This document shows, one piece after another, positions 25,391-35,169 of a DNA stretch of 64,000 bases. Each line of letters starts with the position of its first letter. The first letter of the stretch is position 1. Made by a program: the position numbers and the translations under genes. Below the pieces are notes generated by a model. That model saw nothing but the letters and a program-made list of their open reading frames with translations, ran no database searches and was not told where the DNA came from. Source of the DNA: Mesorhizobium liriopis (lineage in GTDB: Bacteria > Pseudomonadota > Alphaproteobacteria > Rhizobiales > Rhizobiaceae); assembly GCF_024053505.1 (NCBI RefSeq), contig NZ_JAMXQS010000001.1, positions 496,001-560,000 on the forward strand, in the 5' to 3' direction.

Positions 25391-26824
25391 ATGGCGCTTC
25401 CCGCCATCATGCGCACCACGGCGGCGCGGCTTTCCGCGCTTTACGTGGTCCTCTTCAGCGTCTGCGCGCTGATCCTCGTGCTCTACATGACATCGATGTC
25501 CGAGCGGATGCTGACGGCGCAGACGCAGAGCACCATCAATGAGGAAATGGCGAGTCTCGGCCGCGCCTATCAGCGGGGAGGCCTGCCGACCCTGGTGCGC
25601 CTGGTCTCCATCCGCTCGCGTCAGCCGGGCGCCAACCTTTATTTGATCGCCGATCGCAACGGCGACATCCTCGCGGGCAACGTCCAGAACCTGAACCCTT
25701 CGATCCTGGGCAATGAGGGTTGGACGGAGGTGCCCTTCGCCTATCAGAGCTTCGCAGAAAACGGGGAGGCGGCGCAGCAGACGGCGGCCGATACGACTTC
25801 ACCGCGCGACGCCATCGCGCTCGTTCTGCGCCTGCCGAACAGCATGACGGTGATGGTCGGCCGCGACCTGGGCGAGCCGAAGCGCTTCCGCACGGTGGTG
25901 CAGCGGGCGCTGATGGTTTCGCTCGGCACCATGGTGCTGGCGGCATTCCTGATCTGGCTGGTGGTCGGCCGGCGGGCTCTACGCCGCATCGACGAGCTTT
26001 CGGGGGCCAGTCGGCGCATCATCGGCGGCGATCTTGCCCAGCGCCTCCCGGTAGCCGGCACGGGCGACGAGTTCGACCGGCTGTCCGAAAGCCTGAATGC
26101 GATGATCGTGCGCATCGCGCAGCTGAACGAGGGTTTGAAGCAGGTTTCCGACAACATCGCGCATGATCTCAAGACGCCGCTGACGCGCCTGCGCAACCGT
26201 GCTGAGGCAGCACTCGCCGACGACGCTTCGCCGGAAGCACGGCGCGAGGCCTTGGAAAGCACGATCCAGGGCTCCGAGCAGTTGATCCGCACCTTCAATT
26301 CGATCCTGATGATCTCACGGCTGGAGGCGGGCCAGACCACGGTCGAGCCCTTCGTGCCGGTCGATCTGGCGGCGTCGGTTCTGGACGTGATCGACCTTTA
26401 CGAGCCGGCGGCCGAGGAGGCCGGTGTCACGCTTTCGTCGGCGGTTGAGGCGGCCGTCTCCGTCAGCGGAAACCGCGAACTGATCGGCCAGGCTCTTGCG
26501 AACCTCATCGATAATGCCATCAAATATTCTCGCGCGGGCGAGGATCGGAAGGCCGAGGTTTCGGTTTCCGTTCGCAAGCAAGGGGAGGATGTGGTGATCG
26601 AAGTGGCCGACAACGGACCCGGCATTCCCGATGCGATCGACCGCGAACGCGCGAAAGAGCGCTTCGTGCGTCTGGACAAGAGTCGCTCACTGCCCGGTTC
26701 CGGCCTTGGTCTCTCGATCGCGCGGGCGGTGATGCTGTTTCACGGCGGGCGTCTGGACTTGCAGGCGAACAATCCCGGCCTGCGCGCCGCGATGGTGTTT
26801 CCGCATCCGAAGGAGGCCGCGTGA
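25391..26824 (+). CDS. Sensor histidine kinase paired with the upstream regulator
   Basis: A 477-residue membrane kinase. Two membrane segments (about 15-34 and 173-192) flank a periplasmic domain; HAMP linker near 193-245; HisKA box NIAHDLKTPLTRLRNR with His 258; HATPase with N box NLIDNAIKYSRAG, G1 EVADNGPGIPD and G2 GSGLGLSIARAV. The stop overlaps the GTG start of glnE (GTGA), so kinase and glnE are likely translated together. Neither sequence nor context identifies the stimulus. Confidence 0.9.
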   Translation: MALPAIMRTTAARLSALYVVLFSVCALILVLYMTSMSERMLTAQTQSTINEEMASLGRAYQRGGLPTLVRLVSIRSRQPGANLYLIADRNGDILAGNVQNLNPSILGNEGWTEVPFAYQSFAENGEAAQQTAADTTSPRDAIALVLRLPNSMTVMVGRDLGEPKRFRTVVQRALMVSLGTMVLAAFLIWLVVGRRALRRIDELSGASRRIIGGDLAQRLPVAGTGDEFDRLSESLNAMIVRIAQLNEGLKQVSDNIAHDLKTPLTRLRNRAEAALADDASPEARREALESTIQGSEQLIRTFNSILMISRLEAGQTTVEPFVPVDLAASVLDVIDLYEPAAEEAGVTLSSAVEAAVSVSGNRELIGQALANLIDNAIKYSRAGEDRKAEVSVSVRKQGEDVVIEVADNGPGIPDAIDRERAKERFVRLDKSRSLPGSGLGLSIARAVMLFHGGRLDLQANNPGLRAAMVFPHPKEAA

Positions 26825-29748
26825 GCGGAGACGGAGGCGAGGCTCGGCCACGGGTGGAGTTGAAGCCGCTCGATCGATCTAATGCCGACCGCCTTCTGCG
26901 CGAGCTGGTCGAGGCGGCGGAGGCGAAGGAGGCGGTGGTCGCAGCCATGCTCGGGAAGCGGCCCGATCTTGCCCGCTGGCTCGCCGCCGTTTTCGACCTG
27001 TCGCCGCATCTTTTCAACACCGCGCGCAAACAACCCGCCGTGCTCCGCGCTTGGCTCGACGGAACGGCCGACGCGCGGTTGGATCAGCTCGAGAACCTGG
27101 CGCTGCAAGTCGCATTTCAGCCCGATGCCAGCGAGGCGTCTGTGATGCGCGAGCTGCGGCAGCTCAAGGCCGAAAGCCAGTTTCTCGTCGCGCTTCGCGA
27201 CCTGTCCGGCGAGGCGGATGCGGAAGAAACCGTTCGCCGCCTGAGCCTCTTCGCGGAAGCCGCCGTGAGCGGTGCCGTCGATTTCCTGCTGCGCGACGCG
27301 CACCGGCAGAACAAGCTCAAGCTGCCTGACCCGGACAAGCCCTCCGAAGGATCGGGCCTGATCGTACTCGGCATGGGCAAGCTCGGCGGGCACGAGCTGA
27401 ATTTTTCTTCCGACATCGACCTTATCGTCTTTTTCGAGCCGCACGCGCCGGCCGTACCCGACCCTTACGAAGCGGCGGATGTCTTCGCGCGCATCACGCG
27501 CCGGCTGGTGCGTATTCTTCAGGATCGCACCGAGCACGGTTATGTCTTTCGCACCGATTTGCGGCTGCGCCCCGATCCCGGCTCGACGCCGCTTGCGATC
27601 CCGGTCGAGGCGGCGCTGATCTATTACGAGGGCAGGGGGCAGAACTGGGAGCGTGCGGCGATGATCAAGGCGCGTCCCGTCGCGGGCGACCGCGCCGCCG
27701 GCCAGCGCTTCCTCAACGAACTTCGCCCTTATGTCTGGCGCAAGCATCTCGATTACGCGGCCATCGCCGACGTGCACTCGATCAAGCGCCAGATCCATGC
27801 GCATCGCGGCTTGGGCGCCATTGCCGTCGAAGGCCATAATGTGAAGCTCGGACGTGGTGGCATTCGCGAGATCGAGTTCTTCGTGCAGACCCAGCAGCTG
27901 ATCGCCGGCGGACGCTTTCCCGAACTGCGCGGCAAGCAGACCGTGCCGATGCTCCATGAACTCGCCGCGCGCGGCTGGATCACGCCCGGTGCCGCCGAGG
28001 CGCTGGCCCACGACTACTGGTTCCTCCGCCGTGTCGAGCACGCGATCCAGATGGTGGCGGATGAGCAGAGCCACAGCCTTCCCGAAGACGACGCGGGCGT
28101 CGAGCGCATCGCTCACATGCTGGGCTTCGGAAGCCGTGATACGTTCGCCGAGCGCTTTCAGCGCACTCTAGGCGAGGTCGAGCATCACTATGCCGAACTT
28201 TTCGAAACCGCGCCGGAGCTTTCCTCCGGCATCGGGAACCTCGTCTTCACGGGGGAAGGCGACGACCCGGACACGTTGCAAACGCTGTCGTCGCTCGGCT
28301 TCAAACGCCCGGGCGATATCGCGCGCATCGTGCGCACCTGGCATTTCGGTCGCTACAAGGCGGTGCAATCCGCCGAAGCGCGCGAGCGGTTGACCGAACT
28401 GACGCCCGCCCTTCTGCGCGCCTTCGGTGCCACGGGGCGCGCCGATGAGACGGCGGTCGCATTCGACGCCTTTCTCGCTGGACTGCCGGCCGGCATCCAG
28501 CTTTTCTCGCTGCTGCAATCCAACCAGTCGCTGCTTCAGCTTCTCGTCACCACACTGAGCGCCGCGCCACGTCTTGCCGGCATCATCACGCGCCGCCCTC
28601 ACGTGTTCGACGCGATGCTCGACCCCGCGCTGCTGAATGAACTGCCCGACCGCGCCTATCTGGCGGAGCGCCTCGACGCGTTCATGAGCGGCGTGCGCAG
28701 CCATGAAGAGAAGCTCGACCGCCTGCGCATCTTCACCGCCGAGCAGAAGTTCCTCATCGGCATGCGCCTGCTCGCAGGCGTGATCGATGCAAGGCGGGCA
28801 GGCGAACATTTTTCGGACCTTGCCGATCTCGTGATCGCCTTTGCGCTCGATGCCGTGACTGACGAGTTCGCGCTTCGCCATGGGTGTGTGGCGAGGGGCA
28901 GGGTGGCCCTTCTCGGCATGGGCAAGCTCGGCAGCCGCGAACTGACGGCCGGCTCCGATATCGACCTCATCCTGCTCTACGATCACGACCACGAGGCGCT
29001 GGAATCGGATGGGGCAAAGGGACTTGCGCCCGCCCATTACTACGCGCGTCTCACCCAACGCCTGATAGCCGCCCTTTCCGCGCCGACTGCCGAAGGCGTT
29101 CTTTACGAGATCGATCTGCGCCTGCGCCCGTCAGGCAACAAGGGACCCGTCGCCGTGCCGATCGATGCCTTCTCGCGCTATCAGCGCAGCGAGGCCTGGA
29201 CGTGGGAGCACATGGCGCTGACGCGCGCGCGGCCGGTTGCGGGCGACGCATCGCTCTGCGCGCAATTGGATGCGGAGGTTGTCGCCATCGTCGCATCGCC
29301 GCGCGATACGAAGAAGGTTCGCAAGGACGCTGCCGAGATGCGCCGCATCCTGCTCGAAGAAAAGCCGCCGCGCGACCTTTGGGATATCAAGCTTGCTGCC
29401 GGCGGCCTCGTCGATCTGGAATTCATCGCACAGGTCGGGAAGCTTGTGGGGGAAGCGACAGGGGAAGGGCGGGTCAGTTCGACAGGCTTGGCGCTGTCCC
29501 GCCTTTCGCCCGAATTCGCCCCGGTCGACGTCCGGGAACAACTGGCGGAGGCTTTCGCGTTCTACAACACGCTGAGCCAGCTCACCCGCCTCTGTCTGAC
29601 CGAGCCGCTGGACCCGAAGGATGTGCCGGTCGGCCTGATGGAGCGCCTGCTTGGCGCCACGCACAGCCCTGACAGAAACCACCTCGAAGCACGGTTGAAA
29701 GAAACGCAGCAGGCGGTCGCCCGGCACTTCCGGGCCCTGATCGGCTGA
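26821..29748 (+). CDS. glnE: Bifunctional glutamine synthetase adenylyltransferase/deadenylylase GlnE
   Basis: Modifies glutamine synthetase according to nitrogen status, responding to PII and glutamine. In 975 residues there are two nucleotidyltransferase domains: the N-terminal deadenylylating domain with GMGKLGGHELNFSSDIDLIV near 182-201, and the C-terminal adenylylating domain with GMGKLGSRELTAGSDIDLIL near 698-717; each keeps the paired Asp of DID. Regions DPALLNELPDRAYLAERL and the C-terminal helical part are typical. GTG 26821 overlaps the kinase stop. It is convergent with the PleC-like gene, only seven bases away. Confidence 0.96.
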   Translation: MSGDGGEARPRVELKPLDRSNADRLLRELVEAAEAKEAVVAAMLGKRPDLARWLAAVFDLSPHLFNTARKQPAVLRAWLDGTADARLDQLENLALQVAFQPDASEASVMRELRQLKAESQFLVALRDLSGEADAEETVRRLSLFAEAAVSGAVDFLLRDAHRQNKLKLPDPDKPSEGSGLIVLGMGKLGGHELNFSSDIDLIVFFEPHAPAVPDPYEAADVFARITRRLVRILQDRTEHGYVFRTDLRLRPDPGSTPLAIPVEAALIYYEGRGQNWERAAMIKARPVAGDRAAGQRFLNELRPYVWRKHLDYAAIADVHSIKRQIHAHRGLGAIAVEGHNVKLGRGGIREIEFFVQTQQLIAGGRFPELRGKQTVPMLHELAARGWITPGAAEALAHDYWFLRRVEHAIQMVADEQSHSLPEDDAGVERIAHMLGFGSRDTFAERFQRTLGEVEHHYAELFETAPELSSGIGNLVFTGEGDDPDTLQTLSSLGFKRPGDIARIVRTWHFGRYKAVQSAEARERLTELTPALLRAFGATGRADETAVAFDAFLAGLPAGIQLFSLLQSNQSLLQLLVTTLSAAPRLAGIITRRPHVFDAMLDPALLNELPDRAYLAERLDAFMSGVRSHEEKLDRLRIFTAEQKFLIGMRLLAGVIDARRAGEHFSDLADLVIAFALDAVTDEFALRHGCVARGRVALLGMGKLGSRELTAGSDIDLILLYDHDHEALESDGAKGLAPAHYYARLTQRLIAALSAPTAEGVLYEIDLRLRPSGNKGPVAVPIDAFSRYQRSEAWTWEHMALTRARPVAGDASLCAQLDAEVVAIVASPRDTKKVRKDAAEMRRILLEEKPPRDLWDIKLAAGGLVDLEFIAQVGKLVGEATGEGRVSSTGLALSRLSPEFAPVDVREQLAEAFAFYNTLSQLTRLCLTEPLDPKDVPVGLMERLLGATHSPDRNHLEARLKETQQAVARHFRALIG

Positions 29749-29755
29749 GCGGCGC

Positions 29756-32092
29756 TTACGCCGCCTCTTTCATCACACGCTCCGCGCGGCGGAACGCGGG
29801 GAGGCGGACGGACACGATGGTGCCCACGCCTTCCGTCGAGCGGATCTTGAGCGCGCCACCGTGGAGCTCGGCGAGCGAGCGCGAGATGGCGAGGCCGAGA
29901 CCCGAGCCGGTATGGCTCTTGCTGAACTGGTTCTGCACCTGCTCGAAGGGCCGTCCGAGCTTGTTGAGCGCGCTTTTCGGAATGCCGCAGCCGGTATCCT
30001 CGATGGAGAGCATCATGGAGCGCGCGACTTTCCGCGCCCGCACCGTGATGTGCCCGCCCTGGTCGGTGAACTTCACCGCGTTGGAAAGCAGGTTGATGAC
30101 GATCTGCTTGATCGCGCGGCGATCGGCGAAGACCTGCATCTCGTCGGAAATGTTGGTTTCCACCGTGATCCGCTTTTCGGCCGCTTGAAGCGCGACCACA
30201 CGCACCGTCTCGTTGATCAGCGGGCAGAGATCGACCTCTTCCTGCTCCATCACGAACTGGCCCGCCTCGATCTTCGACATATCGAGAATGTCGTTGATGA
30301 CGCCCAGCAGATATTCGCCGCTCGACTGGATGTCGCGCACATATTCGTCGTAGCGCGGGCTTCCGACGGGACCGAAAAGCTGCGAGCTCATCACTTCCGA
30401 AAAGCCGATTATGGCGTTGAGCGGCGTCCTTAGCTCATGGCTCATATTGGCGAGGAATTCGGACTTGGCGCGGTTGGCGGCCTCGGCGCGCTCGGTTTCC
30501 GCCAGATATTTCGTGTTCATCACGCCAAGTTCGCGGGCGCGCTCTTCTTCGGCGCGGCGGGCGAGGCTGAGATCGTGGATGGTCGCCATCAGACGGCGTT
30601 CGCTGTCCACCAGCTTTTCCTGATGCTGCTTGATCTGCGTGATGTCGGTGCCCACCGCCACGATGCCGCCGTCGCGCGTCTTGAGTTCGTTGACCTGCAG
30701 CCAGCGGCCGTCCGCATGCTGGCGTTCGAAGGTCGCGCCGCCGCGCGGACCATTGGCGTTGGCAAGGCGGCGCTCGGAAACGAAGGCGCGCATGTTCTGT
30801 TCGAGCACCGCGCGCGGCGTGCCGGGCATCACGTCGCGGTCGGAAAGGCCGCTATCCTGCTGGAACTTCGAGTTGCACATCACCAGCCGGTCCTGCGCAT
30901 CCCACAGCACGAAGGATTCGGTGATGTTCTCGATGGCCGTGCGCAGGCGCATGTCCGAGGCTTCGGAGCGAAGCGCGAGGTTCTGCTGTTCGCTCACATC
31001 CACCGCGATGCCGATCAGGTGGATTTCATGTGCGTTCGGGTCGACGATCTGCGCGCGGGCGCGCATCCAGACCCATTGGCCGTCCGCACGGCGCATGCGG
31101 AAGATCTGGTCGATGTGATCGACTTCGCGCGCCACGATCTGGTTGGCAAGCGCGAAGAGGTCGCCATCCTCCGGGTGAATGATTTCGGCCACTTCGCCGA
31201 ATGACAGCATCTGCTCGCTCGCCTCGTAGCCGAGCAGATCGTACATGGAGGGCGACCAGTACATCTTGCCGCGCACCATGTCCCAGTCCCAAAGGCCGCA
31301 GCGGCCGCGCAGGAGTGCCAGTTCGATGCGCTGATGGGCTTCGAGATAGATGCGGTCCGCCGTCTGCGCCCGCGAGGCCTGGCAGAAATAGGCGTAAAGG
31401 ATGACGGCGAGCACCGAGGCGGTGAGTGCGAACAGCACGATGTTGAGCGACACCGCGCGGCGCCACTCGGCGAAGATGGCATCCTGCGGCACGAGTGCTG
31501 CCGCAGCCAAACCGCGGTCGGCGGTGAAATCGAGTGCGGCGAGCCACGTCTCGCCGCCGATCTGCACGTCGAGCACCCCGGCGCCCTTGCCGAAGAGGAA
31601 AAGCGGCTGCCCGTCAGCCACGAACTGATCGACGGGTTTCACCTGCCAGCCAGCGGCGTCGTGGCTTGCGGCCAGCACATTCAGCTTGTCATCGGTGAGG
31701 AGCAACACGTGATCCTTGCCGAGCAGGCCGAGCGAGCTTGTGGTGCTCAGGAGCTCACTGGCCTTGGCGGGCCGCAGGCCATCGCTGTCCACCACATCGT
31801 CGAGAGACGCCACGAGGCTCTGTACGGCCAAGCCGAGCGTGGTGCGGGCGGTCTGGTCGGCCTCGTCATGGGCGCTGACCAGGGTCATCGTGCGGGTAGC
31901 CGCGACGATCAGCAGGAAGATCAGGACAAGGGCAGGGATGGAGCGGCGGAAGATCGGTTCGGCTGCCAGAAGGCGCTTGTATGCCGGCTGCGCGATGATA
32001 CGCGCATTGCCTGCCAAACCTCTGCGGGAAGCCCATTTGCCTTTGGCAAAAGCTCTCCCGCCGGGCGCGATCCACGCGTCCGCCTTGGCCAT
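29756..32092 (-). CDS. pleC: PAS-containing hybrid-less sensor histidine kinase, PleC/PdhS-like
   Basis: A 778-residue membrane kinase: membrane segments near 50-70 and 217-236 bracket an extracytoplasmic sensor; PAS domains near 265-370 and 385-495; HisKA NMSHELRTPLNAIIGF with His near 552; HATPase ending GSGLGLAISRSLAELHGG. The stretch after the His (EVMSSQLFGP, then DILDMSKIEAGQF) is characteristic of the PleC/DivJ/PdhS group that acts on the cell-fate regulator DivK. A PleC-type kinase next to glnE is also the Sinorhizobium arrangement. ATG 32092 is chosen for its GGAAGGGGG site; ATG 32137 would add 15 residues. Confidence 0.8.
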   Translation of the reverse strand: MAKADAWIAPGGRAFAKGKWASRRGLAGNARIIAQPAYKRLLAAEPIFRRSIPALVLIFLLIVAATRTMTLVSAHDEADQTARTTLGLAVQSLVASLDDVVDSDGLRPAKASELLSTTSSLGLLGKDHVLLLTDDKLNVLAASHDAAGWQVKPVDQFVADGQPLFLFGKGAGVLDVQIGGETWLAALDFTADRGLAAAALVPQDAIFAEWRRAVSLNIVLFALTASVLAVILYAYFCQASRAQTADRIYLEAHQRIELALLRGRCGLWDWDMVRGKMYWSPSMYDLLGYEASEQMLSFGEVAEIIHPEDGDLFALANQIVAREVDHIDQIFRMRRADGQWVWMRARAQIVDPNAHEIHLIGIAVDVSEQQNLALRSEASDMRLRTAIENITESFVLWDAQDRLVMCNSKFQQDSGLSDRDVMPGTPRAVLEQNMRAFVSERRLANANGPRGGATFERQHADGRWLQVNELKTRDGGIVAVGTDITQIKQHQEKLVDSERRLMATIHDLSLARRAEEERARELGVMNTKYLAETERAEAANRAKSEFLANMSHELRTPLNAIIGFSEVMSSQLFGPVGSPRYDEYVRDIQSSGEYLLGVINDILDMSKIEAGQFVMEQEEVDLCPLINETVRVVALQAAEKRITVETNISDEMQVFADRRAIKQIVINLLSNAVKFTDQGGHITVRARKVARSMMLSIEDTGCGIPKSALNKLGRPFEQVQNQFSKSHTGSGLGLAISRSLAELHGGALKIRSTEGVGTIVSVRLPAFRRAERVMKEAA

Positions 32093-32327
32093 ACGAGGGC
32101 CCCCTTCCCCGAATGAAGAATGAAAGTGATTCGACACCGCACATCCGAATCAAGGTTAAGAAACCAGACCCGATTCCGCTTGTCCAGCATCCACAGAAAA
32201 ACTTGGGGCGCGTGTTGCTGTTTTATCAAATGGGGTAGGGCGGCGGTTTGATACTGCAAGACGGGTAGTCAGGAATTTATCTGATTTTCCGCAGGCTTAT
32301 CGCAGCGAATCGATTCAGCACATGACG

Positions 32328-34973
32328 CTACGCGAGGGTGCGCTCCACGATATCGCGCACATCCGTCGAAAGGTTCTCCACAGCGGCAATGTGCAGAAGT
32401 GCTTCACGCGCTTTCGCTTGACGCTGGGGTTCGACCGATCGCCACGAGCGCAGCGCCGTCGCGAGCCGAGCAGCGAGTTGCGGGTTCTTTTGCTGCAGAT
32501 CGATCACCACATCCGCGAGCAATCGATAGCCGGCGCCATCGGGCCGGTGAAAGCCGGTCTGGTTCCCGCTCGCGAAACTCCCGACAAGCGCGCGCACGCG
32601 GTTCGGGTTGTTGCCGGAATAGGCGGGGTGAGCCGTCAACGCGCGAACCCTGTCGACGGTCGAGGCACCCGGGACCATGGCCTGGATCGTGAACCATTTG
32701 TCCATGGCGAGCGGGTTGTCGCCAAAGCGCGCCTCGAATGCTTCGAGCGCTTGCTCGGCTTGTTCCGTGCCTGAGTGGCGATGAGCGAGTACGCTCAGGC
32801 CGGCGGCGCGATCCGTCATATTGGATGCACTGGTGAAATGCGCTGCCGCCCGCTCCTTACCGCCGGGCAGCGTTGCAAGATAGTCCAGGAGCGTATTGCG
32901 CAAGGCCCGGCGCCCAGCACTCGCCGCGTCGGGCGAAAACGGGCCCATGTCGGCAAGAGAGTCGTACACTGGCGCGAGCCGTTCGCCATTGGCCTGGGCT
33001 ATGGCGAAGACCAGCCCGTTGCGGGCCGCGTGAACCGTGTCCGGGTCGATGTTCGATCCGATCTCGCGCGCGATATCGGCTTCCGACGGCAGGGACAGCG
33101 TCAGAGCGCGGAATGCCGCTTCGAGTTTCCCGTCTGTCGCGATGTCGCCTGCGAGCTGCAGAAGATCCGCGGGCCATTCTAAGGGCTTCTGCCCGCGCGA
33201 GCGACGGGAACCGTCGATCAGGGCGTCGGAAACGAGTTTGGTGAAAGCCTGCCAGCGCGAGAACGGGTCGCTGTCGTTGCGGGCAAGAAAGAGCTGGTCC
33301 TCGCGCTTCTGCTCGAGTGTCAGCGTGACGGGCGCCGAGAAGCCACGGTTGAGCGAAAGTGCCGGGCGCTCGTTCAAGCCTGAGAACCGGATCACATGCC
33401 GCCGCTTGCGCAAATGGATCACGCCGTTCTCGACAGTCGCGCCCTCGGCGGAGCGGTAGGTCACGTCCCGGCCATCCGTGCCCACGAGCCCGAAGGCGAG
33501 GGGGATATGCATCAGCCGCTTGCGGGTTTCGCCGGGTGTGGGCGGCACCGACTGCTCGATCTCGACAACCAGCTCACCGCGCTTGGGATCGTGGTTCGAG
33601 GTAACCGCAATGCTGGGCGTGCCCGCCTGATGATACCAGAGCGCGAACTGCGACAAGTCGCGGCCCGACACCTCTTCGAAGACTGTGATGAAATCCTCGA
33701 TCGTCGCCGCGTCGCCGTCGTGACGCGCGAAATAAAGGTCCATGCCGAGCCGGAAATCGTCGGGGCCGAGAATGGTGCGGATCATGCGCACCACTTCCGA
33801 TCCCTTTTCGTAGACGGTGGCCGTGTAGAAGTTGTTGATCTCGCGATAGCGGCGCGGGCGCACCGGATGGGCGAGCGGCCCTTGATCCTCGGGAAACTGG
33901 TGCGCGCGGAGCGTTCGCACATCGGCGATGCGCTCGACCGCGCGCGAGCGCTGGTCGGCCGAGAACTCATGATCGCGATAAACCGTCAGCCCTTCCTTCA
34001 GGCAGAGCTGGAACCAGTCGCGGCAAGTGATTCTATTGCCGGTCCAATTGTGGAAATATTCGTGGGCGATGATCGCCTCGATATTGGCGAAATCCGTGTC
34101 GGTCGCCGTTTCCTCGTCGGCCAGCACATATTTGTCATTGAAGATGTTGAGGCCCTTGTTCTCCATCGCCCCCATGTTGAAGTCGGATACGGCGACGATG
34201 TTGAACACGTCCAGATCGTATTCGCGACCGAACACCTCTTCGTCCCAGCGCATGGAACGGCGCAGCGCATCCATGGCATAGCCTGCCCGGTTCTCCTTGC
34301 CGTGCTCGACATAGATGCCGAGTTCGACCGGGCGGCCCGACATTGTGGTGAACCTGTCTCGCACCACGCCGAGATCGCCTGCCACGAGCGCGAAGAGGTA
34401 CGACGGTTTTGGAAACGGGTCGTGCCAGACGGCATAGTGCCGTCCGCCGCCGAGATCACCGTTTTCGACAGGATTTCCATTCGACAGAAGCAGCGGCGCT
34501 TCGCTCTTCTTCGCCTCAATCCGAACCGTGTAGACCGAGAGCACATCCGGCCGGTCGAGATAGTACGTGATCCGGCGGAAGCCTTCCGCCTCGCATTGCG
34601 TGCAGTAATTGCCGCCTGAACGATAAAGCCCCATCAGCGTCGTGTTGCGCGAGGGCACGATGCGGGTGACGAGTTCCAGCGTAAAGCGGCCGCTCGCGGG
34701 CGGGGCCTTCAGTTCGAAGCGGTCGGGTGCGGCAGTGAAAGCGTCTGCCCCAAGCAATGCGCCATCCAGCCTCGCTTCGATCAGCTCGAGTTCATCGCCA
34801 TCCAGCACCAGAGGCGCGTCGGCCCGCGTGTCGTCAGCCCGCTCGAAGAGCAGCTTGGCACGAACAACTGTCGCATCTGGCTCAAGTTCGAAGGTCAGAT
34901 GCGATTCCGGTATACGGAACGGGCTCGGCCGGTAGTCTTCCAACCGGAAAACGCGGTTCTTCTCCTGGCGCAT
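32328..34973 (-). CDS. pepN: Aminopeptidase N (M1 metallopeptidase)
   Basis: Cytoplasmic zinc exopeptidase that removes N-terminal residues from peptides. 881 residues; substrate-binding GAMEN at 268-272, zinc motif HEYFHNWTGN with His 304, His 308 and Glu about 327 (CLKEGLTVYRD), and the DUF3458 Ig-like and C-terminal helical domains. ATG 34973 gives the usual start MRQEKNRVFRLEDY with GGAG upstream; GTG 34994 would add seven residues. No signal peptide is visible, as expected. Confidence 0.95.
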   Translation of the reverse strand: MRQEKNRVFRLEDYRPSPFRIPESHLTFELEPDATVVRAKLLFERADDTRADAPLVLDGDELELIEARLDGALLGADAFTAAPDRFELKAPPASGRFTLELVTRIVPSRNTTLMGLYRSGGNYCTQCEAEGFRRITYYLDRPDVLSVYTVRIEAKKSEAPLLLSNGNPVENGDLGGGRHYAVWHDPFPKPSYLFALVAGDLGVVRDRFTTMSGRPVELGIYVEHGKENRAGYAMDALRRSMRWDEEVFGREYDLDVFNIVAVSDFNMGAMENKGLNIFNDKYVLADEETATDTDFANIEAIIAHEYFHNWTGNRITCRDWFQLCLKEGLTVYRDHEFSADQRSRAVERIADVRTLRAHQFPEDQGPLAHPVRPRRYREINNFYTATVYEKGSEVVRMIRTILGPDDFRLGMDLYFARHDGDAATIEDFITVFEEVSGRDLSQFALWYHQAGTPSIAVTSNHDPKRGELVVEIEQSVPPTPGETRKRLMHIPLAFGLVGTDGRDVTYRSAEGATVENGVIHLRKRRHVIRFSGLNERPALSLNRGFSAPVTLTLEQKREDQLFLARNDSDPFSRWQAFTKLVSDALIDGSRRSRGQKPLEWPADLLQLAGDIATDGKLEAAFRALTLSLPSEADIAREIGSNIDPDTVHAARNGLVFAIAQANGERLAPVYDSLADMGPFSPDAASAGRRALRNTLLDYLATLPGGKERAAAHFTSASNMTDRAAGLSVLAHRHSGTEQAEQALEAFEARFGDNPLAMDKWFTIQAMVPGASTVDRVRALTAHPAYSGNNPNRVRALVGSFASGNQTGFHRPDGAGYRLLADVVIDLQQKNPQLAARLATALRSWRSVEPQRQAKAREALLHIAAVENLSTDVRDIVERTLA

Positions 34974-35169
34974 CAAGCTGCAATTCTCCGGCACGCAAGT
35001 GGCGCCGACACTGTTCCGGCGCAGGTTCGAAGGCGTCTAGCGCGTTTCACCCCTCGACAAAACCGCGCGTCGGCGTAATTGAGCACCGTCTCCCATCCCT
35101 GCCGAGCGTTGCGCGAAAGACCCGCGCTGCCAAGCGCTCTCCTTGCCGGGTCCGAAGAGGAAAAGGCTT

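Noticed and set aside
33396-34619. 407-codon ORF antisense to pepN
   Set aside because: Shadow frame; pepN carries intact GAMEN and zinc motifs.
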